From: JTS-RE94 sp041750795
Lineage (GTDB): Bacteria; Planctomycetota; Planctomycetia; Pirellulales; PALSA-1355
Direction of reading: 5' to 3'
Length of the DNA: 5,036 bases
Assembly (NCBI GenBank): GCA_041750795.1
Contig: JBGSYQ010000174.1
Span: 1 to 5,036, forward strand
Shown here: positions 1 through 4,979 of the stretch, in pieces
How positions within the stretch are numbered: the stretch's first letter is position 1
How the letters are laid out: each line of letters starts with the position of its first letter
The notes under the pieces: generated by a model
What the model was told of the DNA's origin: nothing
What the model saw: the letters and a program-made list of their open reading frames with translations, nothing else
Database searches by the model: none
Position numbers and translations under genes: made by a program

Positions 1-244
1 GCACGTCGCAACCGGCCCGGGCGCGCTCGGCCAGCGCATCGGCCACCGCGCGCCCGGCGTCGTCGTTGGCATAGATGTAAGTCTCCAGCCAGACGCGCGA
101 TTTGGCCTGCCGAATGTCGGCCAGCATGGCGTCGATCAACGGCGGCGACTCGGTGAACAGCGCCAGTTGCTGGCCGGCCACGGCGATGGGGCCGGTGGTG
201 GCGTCGAGGGACGGAGTCGTTGATTCGGCGGGTTTCCGTTGCAT
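1..244 (-). CDS. Phospholipase D-like / cardiolipin synthase family protein, N-terminal part (runs off left edge)
   Basis: Reading the minus strand from an ATG at 244 gives 81 open codons to the window edge. After a variable leader, residues about 22-50 read V-A-G-Q-Q-L-A-L-F-T-E-S-P-P-L-I-D-A-M. This is followed by a helix and the segment V-W-L-E-T-Y-I-Y-A-N-D-D-A-G, then an Ala/Arg-rich helix ending at R-A-G-C-D-V. That order matches the start of the first PLD domain of bacterial cardiolipin synthases and related phosphatidyltransferases, which join or hydrolyse phospholipids at the membrane through two HKD motifs. Both HKD motifs would lie beyond the edge, so activity cannot be judged. No signal peptide or membrane segment is visible in the part present. 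An in-frame ATG at 298 would add 18 residues; neither start has a good ribosome binding site, so the start is uncertain. It lies downstream of the CNNM gene on the same strand, about 230 bases away, so co-transcription is possible but not shown. Confidence 0.8.
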   Translation of the reverse strand, partial: MQRKPAESTTPSLDATTGPIAVAGQQLALFTESPPLIDAMLADIRQAKSRVWLETYIYANDDAGRAVADALAERARAGCDV

Positions 245-445
245 GCACAGCGCGCCTGGTTCGTGTCGCTGGGGGGCGATCGGTCGCAGCCCAACCATTC
301 TACGCTGGCGGGGGGCGTTGGGGGCCAATTCGTCGCAGCGGAGATCAGAGGAGATAACGTGCGACGGCGGTCAATGCGACGGCGGCCGCGGAGCAACGAA
401 TTGAAGCGGTACGGTAGATGGGGGCGTGATTGTCCGACTTAGTCA

Positions 446-479
446 GCGAACCGTGCTCACGCGGCGAACCGTGCTCACG
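446..479. repeat. 16-bp direct repeat at the 3' end of the CNNM gene
   Basis: The 16-mer GCGAACCGTGCTCACG occurs at 446-461 and again at 464-479, two bases apart. The second copy contains the stop codon of the minus-strand CNNM gene (475-477), so the first copy is an untranslated echo of the gene's last codons. It looks like a local slippage duplication. I see no function. Confidence 0.8.
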
Positions 480-1710
480 GGCTGGCGCGCTTGTGGGCGG
501 CGACCTCGAACACTTGTCCGCGGCGGATGCGGCGGATCACGAATTCGATTTGGCCTTCCTTGAGGTTTTCGCCCGGCCGCGGCACGCGGCCGAATCTTCG
601 GAGCAGCCAGGCGGACAGCGTCTCCGTGGACTTCTCGAAGTCTTGGTCGAGTAGGGCGGCGACGTCCGTCATGGGGATGCCCCCGCCGAGCATCCAGGTG
701 CCGCCGGCCAGGGAGTGGTTCATTCTCGGCAGCCGATCGAACTCGTCCTCGAGCTCGCCGACGAGCTCCTCCACGATGTCCTCGAACGTTACCATTCCCA
801 GCGTCTTGCCGTTCGGGTTTCGCACGATGGCGATATGCACGTGCTCGTGGACAAATCCCTTGAGCAGATCGGCGGCGGACGTTTCCGGCGTTACGAAACG
901 CACGGGCCGAATGATCCCGCGAAAGCTCGGGTCGTTCGGGTTGGTCCGCATGAAGTAAATCATCTCTTTGAAGTTGACGTAGCCCACGACCTGGTCGGGA
1001 TCGTCGCCTTCGACCACCGGAAACCGCGTATGTGCTTCGACGTGGGCGGCAATCACAGCGTCGGCAATCGACTTTTGCGAGGAGAGAAAGCTGACTTGCT
1101 CGACTGGAATCATGATCTCCTTTACCGGCAGTTCGGATAGCCGCGAAGCTCCACGGATAATGCGCTCCTGGTAGAGGCTGATCTGGTTGGAAAGCCGTGC
1201 CAATCCGGCCAAGGCGGTGATCTCCTCGATCGTCGCGGGACGTTCGGTTTCGGACAATCGTCCTTCGAACGGGCGGTTGATCCAGTGAATCGCTCGTATC
1301 AGCGGCGCCAGGGCGACCACCGACGCATTCAATGGCCGTGCAATGAAACGAGCCACCTCGCGGTTGTAGCGCACGCCCAGTGTCTTGGGCAGGATTTCCG
1401 TGAATTGCAGCATCACAACGGTAAACGCCAGCGAGAATGCCAGGATCCACTCGTCGCCATACAGTTTGTCAAACTGCGATCCCGCCACGGAGGCTCCGAT
1501 CGTGTGCGCGGAAGTATTCAGCAGCAGGATGGCCGCGATTGGCGGCTGCACGTTGGCCTTGAACCGTTGCCAGATTTTGCCGATCTTCGGCTGGCGGTTG
1601 GCCAGGTCAGCAACCTGAGAGGGGGTCAAGCTGAGGAGTGTGGCCTCCATTAAGGAGCACATGGCGGATATCAGCAGCGCCATCGTCACACTGACAACAA
1701 ATAGCGTCAT
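475..1710 (-). CDS. CNNM/CorC (HlyC)-family membrane protein: DUF21 + CBS pair + CorC_HlyC domain
   Basis: This is a 411-residue integral membrane protein with the full domain order of the family. The DUF21 (CNNM transmembrane) domain covers about residues 1-150, with hydrophobic segments near 2-20, 57-79, 88-104 and 128-146. It carries the family signature E-I-L-P-K-T-L-G (105-112). Two CBS motifs follow, at about 198-255 (E-I-M-I-P-V-E ... V-V-G-Y-V-N) and 265-320 (V-T-P-E ... G-M-V-T-F-E-D-I-V-E-E-L-V-G-E). The CorC_HlyC domain covers about 333-411 (G-G-T-W-M-L-G-G-G-I-P). Relatives take part in Mg2+ (Co2+) homeostasis or efflux, with the CBS pair sensing nucleotide and Mg2+. The older name haemolysin does not imply toxin activity. 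I chose the ATG at 1710 over one at 1752 because GGAAGGA (1726-1720) lies 9 bases upstream and the protein then begins directly with its first membrane segment. It is complete and shows no damage. The exact transported ion cannot be told from sequence. Confidence 0.93.
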   Translation of the reverse strand: MTLFVVSVTMALLISAMCSLMEATLLSLTPSQVADLANRQPKIGKIWQRFKANVQPPIAAILLLNTSAHTIGASVAGSQFDKLYGDEWILAFSLAFTVVMLQFTEILPKTLGVRYNREVARFIARPLNASVVALAPLIRAIHWINRPFEGRLSETERPATIEEITALAGLARLSNQISLYQERIIRGASRLSELPVKEIMIPVEQVSFLSSQKSIADAVIAAHVEAHTRFPVVEGDDPDQVVGYVNFKEMIYFMRTNPNDPSFRGIIRPVRFVTPETSAADLLKGFVHEHVHIAIVRNPNGKTLGMVTFEDIVEELVGELEDEFDRLPRMNHSLAGGTWMLGGGIPMTDVAALLDQDFEKSTETLSAWLLRRFGRVPRPGENLKEGQIEFVIRRIRRGQVFEVAAHKRASP

Positions 1711-1864
1711 GGGAATCGTTCCTTCCAAATACGATTTGCTGATTGCTGGCAAACGAATGGGCCTGGAGATTCAAGGCAACGCGCGTGCTCTGGGGCCCGT
1801 TTTGGTCGCTCGTCGATCGTTTGCCGTGGAAGATTCAATAAACGCTTCGGCCGGCTGGGTCAAG

Positions 1865-2120
1865 GACTTCGCAGTCTGTTTAAAAATGCCGTCGTGGCAT
1901 TTTTCAACGTCGCCATGTGCGAAGCAAAGCTTCGCACGGCTCGCAAAATAACGACTTACGTCGCCATTTTGTCATCGCATCCATGCGATGTCGCAGCCTG
2001 TCGAATTCGTCGACAGGCTGCTAGCCCGGCGAACGCCCCGGGGGATCGATTGACGCGGCCTATTGACGCGGCCTGTGGCAAGCCGACAGGTTGCGCCGTC
2101 CGTGAACGAGCAGGTTCACG
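1865..2120. repeat. Dense array of eight short hairpins in a non-coding gap
   Basis: Eight inverted repeats follow one another: GACT/AGTC (1865-1876); AAAAATGCC/GGCATTTTT with a 5-nt loop (1882-1904); GTGCGAAGC/GCTTCGCAC with loop AAA (1917-1937); CAAAAT-CGAC/GTCG-ATTTTG with a 2x2 internal loop (1944-1971); CATCGCAT/ATGCGATG with loop CC (1973-1990); GCAGCCTGTCGA/TCGACAGGCTGC with loop ATTCG (1993-2021); CCTGTGGC/GCC-ACAGG with one bulged base (2072-2090); CGTGAAC/GTTCACG (2101-2120). The stems differ in sequence, so this is not one element copied several times. The word ACGTCGCCAT recurs at 1907-1916 and 1958-1967, once before a stem and once inside one. The A5/T5-flanked second hairpin resembles a bidirectional terminator. 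The array lies upstream of the CNNM start on the side of the decayed mobile DNA. It could be a structured RNA, a set of terminators, or a REP-like repeat; I cannot decide. Confidence 0.75.
2049..2074. repeat. 13-bp perfect tandem duplication
   Basis: The unit ATTGACGCGGCCT occurs twice with no gap, at 2049-2061 and 2062-2074. It lies between the sixth and seventh hairpins of the array, and its last three bases merge into the seventh stem. Two copies are best explained by replication slippage; there are too few units to suggest iterons. Confidence 0.85.
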
Positions 2121-2167
2121 CAAGTATAGAGATGACACCCAGCAAGGCATGCACACAGCGCCCCTAG

Positions 2168-2482
2168 CATGAGCGCCCGGCCGCAAGCACAAGCATTGTC
2201 GCCTGCAAGCAAAAGAGAAGTACGCCCGGCAGGATTCGAACCCGATATCCTCGGTTTTCGACGTGCGGCGCGTCTCGCGCAACGATAAACAACCCCAACG
2301 AGTTGCGCCAAACGTCCGACTGGCGTGGTGCCCGTATGGGTGCCGAGTGCGCGGAACCCGCCCAAAGCCGGCAACTGTCGGCTGATTTGGCCCGTCTCGG
2401 GGCCGAGTGGGAACGTCTACCCGACGCGATCAAGGCGGCGATTGTCGCGCTGGCTGACGCCGGGAGCGTTCGCGATGTCTGA
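2168..2482 (+). pseudogene. C-terminal tail of a planctomycete-type tyrosine integrase, 5' part lost
   Basis: This frame is open for 104 codons after a stop at 2165-2167, but it has no ATG before 2336, so it is probably the remains of a longer gene. It reads G-R-I-R-T (2228-2242), then N-P-N-E-L-R-Q (2291-2311). It ends in an amphipathic segment, L-A-R-L-G-A-E-W-E-R-L-P-D-A-I-K-A-A (2387-2440), and then I-V-A-L-A-D. From memory of planctomycete genomes, this order (a G-[IF]-[RE]-x tail, then N-E-L-R-Q, then W-x-x-L-P-x-x-I-K-A) is typical of the extreme C-terminus of phage-type integrases. The catalytic core should lie upstream, but 1865-2167 is hairpin DNA instead. The stop overlaps the next ORF's start (ATGTCTGA at 2475-2482). 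The assignment rests on pattern memory only; a chance open frame in GC-rich DNA is the main alternative. Confidence 0.45.
2222..2308 (-). other. tRNA-like T-arm sequence, possible attachment-site relic
   Basis: On the minus strand, GGTTCGAATCC (plus positions 2242-2232) is the classic tRNA T-arm core, and it is followed by TGCCGGGCGTA as an acceptor strand would be. The 5' acceptor partner is missing, the anticodon stem does not pair, and the only D-arm-like inverted repeat (GCGCAAC 2277-2283 / GTTGCGC 2302-2308) encloses a far too large loop. It is therefore not a working tRNA gene. A tRNA 3' fragment next to an integrase end is what integration into a tRNA gene leaves behind. On the + strand the same bases encode the G-R-I-R-T motif of the integrase tail, so the similarity may instead be a property of that coding tail. 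Confidence 0.35.
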
Positions 2483-2693
2483 CGCGCCTTTTCGCACAGG
2501 CCCAATGCCCGCTGCCTGCGAAGCAGGCCACAGCCAATGCATCGAATGGTATCATGAGGGCCAAACGCGCGTCGTCGACGTAAACGGTGTGCGGATCGAA
2601 GTTCGATACATCGGCCGCAAAGGCCGGCGGGCTCGGATCGCGATCGTTGCTCCCCCGGGGGCGGCGTTTCTGACGACAGAGTGTGCTTCCTGA
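2475..2693 (+). CDS. Small basic protein of unknown function, overlapping the integrase tail
   Basis: This 72-residue ORF begins at the ATG inside ATGTCTGA, overlapping the preceding frame by 8 bases, which suggests translational coupling. The first 30 residues are Cys/His-containing (C15, H19, C22, H27). The second half, residues 32-68 (R-V-V-D-V-N-G-V-R-I-E-V-R-Y-I-G then R-K-G-R-R-A-R-I-A-I-V-A-P), alternates beta-type hydrophobics with basic residues. The pattern I-x-V-x-V-x-x-x-G-x-x-x-R-x-x-I-A-I-x-A-P faintly resembles the strands of CsrA-type RNA-binding proteins. This is an inference from pattern, not an identification, since the CsrA N-terminal strand is absent. I believe similar short proteins accompany integrases in planctomycetes, but cannot verify this here. 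No independent ribosome binding site is clear. It could also be a decayed fragment. Confidence 0.5.
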   Translation: MSDAPFRTGPMPAACEAGHSQCIEWYHEGQTRVVDVNGVRIEVRYIGRKGRRARIAIVAPPGAAFLTTECAS

Positions 2694-2722
2694 CTCGCTT
2701 CGGTCGATGTGACCGAGGCAGG
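2689..2722 (+). terminator. Possible terminator hairpin after the small ORF
   Basis: CTTCGGTC (2698-2705) pairs with GACCGAGG (2711-2718) around loop GATGT, with one G-T wobble. CCTG (2689-2692) and CAGG (2719-2722) extend it across a bulge. It overlaps the stop codon at 2691-2693. No T tract follows, so termination is not certain. Confidence 0.3.
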
Positions 2723-2933
2723 CCAGCGATCAACCGCCGCAGGCTTTAGGGACAATTGGCATTCATAGCACAGGACGGTTCGACCTGGGGCACGAACGCA
2801 GGAAATTTCAGGCCGCCAATCGCCCGCAGACACCATCAAGTTGACTACACCTCCAGCTGCGGTCGGTGTATTCCACCGCTGCGCGGAACAACAGTTATTT
2901 CCTGCCGGAGGTCGATGCAACCGCCGCGGCTAG

Positions 2934-3215
2934 CGAACTCGCCAATTGCCCAATCCCTCGTTCGGCCTCACGAAGCGGGTCACAAGCCACACGTTTCGTC
3001 ATTCGATTGAAACGCACCTGCTTGCCAGCGATTACGACATCCGTACGGTACACAAACTGCTGCGTCACGAGGACGTTCGTACCACCATGACCTACATGCA
3101 CGTCTTGAACCGAGGGGGCCGCGGCGTTCCTAGCCCCGTGGACGGTCTCGCCCGACCGGGCGATGAGCAGAAGGAAACAGCTTATCTCGCAACGAGAAGA
3201 TTGAAATGGGCGTAA
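2934..3215 (+). pseudogene. intI: Integron-type tyrosine integrase (IntI), C-terminal remnant
   Basis: The frame opens after a stop at 2931-2933, and the earliest start-like codon is a TTG at 2946, giving 89 residues. Counting from that TTG, residues 7-68 follow the end of integron integrases closely: G-L-T-K-R-V, H-T-F-R-H-S (15-20), T-H-L-L (23-26), Y-D-I-R-T-V (30-35), L-L-R-H-E-D-V-R-T-T-M-T-Y-M-H-V-L-N-R-G-G-R-G-V (38-61) and S-P-V-D. The H-x-x-R pair (H15, R18), box II His (H41) and nucleophilic Tyr (Y50) remain, but the usual Gly before H41 is Arg. Integron integrases are about 330 residues, so the SAM-like DNA-binding domain and the first catalytic Arg are missing. The same frame upstream to about 2790 shows no convincing integrase core. 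It cannot recombine DNA in this form. The last 20 or so residues are an unrelated tail. The genes that follow lie on the same strand, as in reverse-orientation integrons. Confidence 0.85.
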
Positions 3216-3253
3216 ACCATAGCTAAATTTTGGCTTACGAGGGCCGGGTCGGC

Positions 3254-3314
3254 CGGCGTGTTAGGCTGCAAGCTTGAACTGCAATAAACTGTCCATTCTA
3301 CGACCAAGTTCTGC
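3254..3314 (+). other. Candidate integron att sites (GTTAGGC and GTTCTGC)
   Basis: GTTAGGC at 3260-3266 fits the GTTRRRY core at which integron integrases cut; it lies 44 bases after the integrase stop, where attI would sit in a reverse-orientation integron. A second site, GTTCTGC, lies at 3308-3314, 16 bases before the lipoprotein start, and is the exact complement of GCAGAAC just after that gene. I could not find the paired inner boxes of a full attC site around either one, so these are candidates from 7-base matches and context. Confidence 0.35.
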
Positions 3315-3330
3315 CTTCAGGAGTTACTGC

Positions 3331-3747
3331 ATGTGTCGCCTATTCGCGCTAACGGCACTTCTGCTACTTTCTGTTGGGTGCTCAGGAACTGACAACACTG
3401 CTCCCGCGAGCGCGAGTGTACCGGCCACGGATGCAACGTCCCAAATGGTTGGGAAATGGGGATCTGGGGGCGAGGTTGCCCTCATCGTGTCACAAGCGGA
3501 TGACCGAGTCGTGTTTTCCGCACCCGAAAACGATACGTGGCGGATGGACATCACCGATGCCAAGGTGGACGGTGATACTGTAGCGTTTGTTCAAAAGAAT
3601 TTCCTGCACAGCGGCGAGTCGCACCCATTCAACGGCGTCGCCTGCGAGACTACCGTTCGCTTGGTTGACTCAGAAACAATGGAAATGACCATGACTACGG
3701 TTCATTCGCCGGAGCCAGGCTCGGAACTGCTGTTGCGCATAGAATAG
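3331..3747 (+). CDS. Small predicted lipoprotein of unknown function
   Basis: This encodes 138 residues. A basic N-terminus and a leucine-rich core lead to S-V-G-C with the lipid-acceptor Cys at 17, a signal peptidase II site, so the protein is probably membrane-anchored outside the cytoplasm. A Ser/Ala/Thr linker (18-37) is followed by a compact domain beginning M-V-G-K-W-G (39-44). It alternates short beta-type segments (V-A-L-I-V-S, R-V-V-F-S-A-P, W-R-M-D-I, T-V-A-F-V, T-T-V-R-L-V, M-E-M-T-M-T-T-V, E-L-L-L-R-I-E). The pattern suggests a small beta barrel or sandwich; I do not recognise the family. The ATG at 3331 is preferred over one at 3274 because AGGAG (3319-3323) lies 7 bases before it and the signal peptide then starts correctly. 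One further Cys (C113) lies in the mature domain. GTTCTGC before and GCAGAAC after make it a candidate integron cassette gene. Confidence 0.8.
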   Translation: MCRLFALTALLLLSVGCSGTDNTAPASASVPATDATSQMVGKWGSGGEVALIVSQADDRVVFSAPENDTWRMDITDAKVDGDTVAFVQKNFLHSGESHPFNGVACETTVRLVDSETMEMTMTTVHSPEPGSELLLRIE

Positions 3748-3750
3748 ACG

Positions 3751-3784
3751 GCAGAACAAAGCGTTGCACGCCGAGCGGGCGCTC
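3751..3784 (+). other. attC-like left half after the lipoprotein gene
   Basis: Four bases after the lipoprotein stop, GCAGAAC (3751-3757) is followed by AAAGCGTTGCACGCCGAG (3758-3775), an arrangement like the outer and inner left boxes of an attC site. I recall very similar GCAGAACAAAGCG-type repeats from Rhodopirellula, but cannot verify this here. GAGCG-GG-CGCTC (3773-3784) forms a small hairpin. No clear right half turns up before the next gene at 3930; the 3785-3929 gap is AT-richer and otherwise unremarkable, so the site may be degenerate. Confidence 0.35.
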
Positions 3785-3929
3785 ATCATTGCCAGGCGAC
3801 TCACAATCCCTTTGATTGATTTTGTTCCATTCTTCGTGTTCGAGTATATTCCAAGAGTGCGTTGGAGACGTCGCCCCACTGACGCGTAGCGCTTCTTCCC
3901 GCGACCGCGCCATCACTTTGAGGCATGTC

Positions 3930-4979
3930 ATGCGCCTATCGACCGCAATCTTCATCGGCCTTTTGTTTTTCGGCAATGTCGACGGATTTGCGCAAGAGTA
4001 CGGCACGAACCCGCCTTATGATGCAGAGCTCAAGAAACTCGCTCAGACTGCGATTGATTTGGCGAGTCCGTCGATCGTTCGATTCGCGTATGGGGAAAAA
4101 TCGCATAAATACCATTTTGGATGCGGAGTCATCGTCAGCCCAGAAGGGCATATCGCAGTCAGCGGACCGGTTCATGCAGTCTTAGATCCTGATTTGCTCG
4201 AGTTGCGGTTAGCCGACGGCCGAGTGGTGAATGGCCAGGCCTTAGGTTGGTCAAGCGAATTTGGATTTGGCATGCTTAAGATCACAGAAGCCGGACCGTG
4301 GCCGTTCATCAAAGTCAACGGTCGGCCGAAGGTCGGTCAGGTATGCATCGCCATCGGTTATGCTAGGAACACTGACCAGGATCATGCATCTCAGCCAGAC
4401 GTCAGATTAGGATTGGTTACAAGGGTTTCTTGTGCTGGTTGGTTGACGACCTCGCATCGTTCGAAATTCAACGCTCACCCGGTCTTCGACTTGCACGGCG
4501 AACTTATCGGGTTGAATTGCATCGCCCCGGTCAATGGAGATGCGATTCTTGTAGCCGCAACTCTAATAACCGCGCATTGGGACGACATTGTCGCCGGCAA
4601 GAACCTAGACCGCGTAAGATTGTTCTCTTCCACGCGAATAGCCCACGCTGCCTTAACGAAAGCCAAGTTGGCGTCTGTGCGCATTACTGAAATCGGCAAA
4701 AAGGAAAGTTTGGTGAGTGGCACTATCGTTACGCCGGATGGGTACATCATAACCTGTGGGCACCATGACCGCATGCCGGGCGAGAAGCTGCAGGTGTTAC
4801 TACAAGATGGTCGGTCGACGACCGCTACTGTCCTCGGCACGAATCTCGTCGCTGATGTGGGAGTAATGAAGATGACAGAGGATGGTCCGTGGCCACCCAG
4901 GGCGATTGCGCCATGCTGGGTAATATGGCATGATGGGGCAAAGCTTTTTTGCCGCTGGCTGTGGAGCAGCCGGGGTTGA
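3930..4979 (+). CDS. Secreted tandem trypsin-like (S1C/HtrA-type) protein, degenerate first domain, truncated second domain
   Basis: This encodes 349 residues. A signal peptide (1-21) is probably cleaved after G-F-A, before Q-E-Y. Two trypsin-like repeats follow. Repeat 1 (about 45-222) has G-C-G-V-I-V-S-P-E-G-H (64-74), L-A-D-G-R-V-V-N-G (94-102), G-P-W-P (122-125) and F-D-L-H-G-E-L-I-G-L-N (186-196). At its expected triad positions, the S-G-H His is Pro (P80), the Asp is Gly (G112) and the Ser of G-D-S-G-G-P is Asn (N181), so it should be proteolytically dead. Repeat 2 (from about 245) has S-G-T-I-V-T-P-D-G-Y (263-272), an intact C-G-H His (H278), L-Q-D-G-R (291-295) and Asp 309, then G-P-W-P (319-322). 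After that the sequence stops resembling the family and ends 27 residues later, so the Ser-bearing half is gone. The ATG at 3930 is supported by GAGG (3920-3923) 6 bases upstream and by the signal peptide; an upstream ATG at 3816 would bury it. A binding or scaffold role is possible for repeat 1, but the gene is probably broken. Confidence 0.8.
   Translation: MRLSTAIFIGLLFFGNVDGFAQEYGTNPPYDAELKKLAQTAIDLASPSIVRFAYGEKSHKYHFGCGVIVSPEGHIAVSGPVHAVLDPDLLELRLADGRVVNGQALGWSSEFGFGMLKITEAGPWPFIKVNGRPKVGQVCIAIGYARNTDQDHASQPDVRLGLVTRVSCAGWLTTSHRSKFNAHPVFDLHGELIGLNCIAPVNGDAILVAATLITAHWDDIVAGKNLDRVRLFSSTRIAHAALTKAKLASVRITEIGKKESLVSGTIVTPDGYIITCGHHDRMPGEKLQVLLQDGRSTTATVLGTNLVADVGVMKMTEDGPWPPRAIAPCWVIWHDGAKLFCRWLWSSRG

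Noticed and set aside
360..385. TGCGACGGCGG repeated at 360-370 and 375-385
   Set aside because: Two short GC-rich copies in a 230-base gap; too little to call an operator or iteron. The rest of the 245-474 gap shows nothing clear.
443..1450. Long minus-strand open frame (335 codons) overlapping the CNNM gene
   Set aside because: It lies in another frame of the CNNM gene, is rich in Arg/Gly/Pro as expected of a GC-driven shadow, and shows no domain.
1882..1904. A dedicated terminator for a named gene
   Set aside because: The A5/T5 hairpin would work in either direction, but no intact gene ends next to it, so it is described only as part of the hairpin array.
2060..2170. Small minus-strand ORF (36 codons) starting M-L-G-A-L-C-A-C-L-A-G-C, like a lipoprotein signal
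   Set aside because: It has no ribosome binding site, lies inside the hairpin and tandem-repeat DNA, and its mature part has no domain. A chance lipobox is more likely.
2222..2314. A complete tRNA gene on the minus strand
   Set aside because: Only the T-arm core fits. The acceptor stem lacks its 5' strand, the anticodon stem does not pair and the D-loop would be far too long.
2552..2920. Minus-strand open frame of 122 codons
   Set aside because: It is antisense to the small ORF and the gap after it, with no recognisable motif or start signal.
2694..2933. Rest of the integrase core upstream of the IntI remnant
   Set aside because: Translating the same frame gives a stop at 2931 and no box I motif (G-L-R-x-x-E) or other core segment; a short L-F-P-A at 2895-2906 is not enough.
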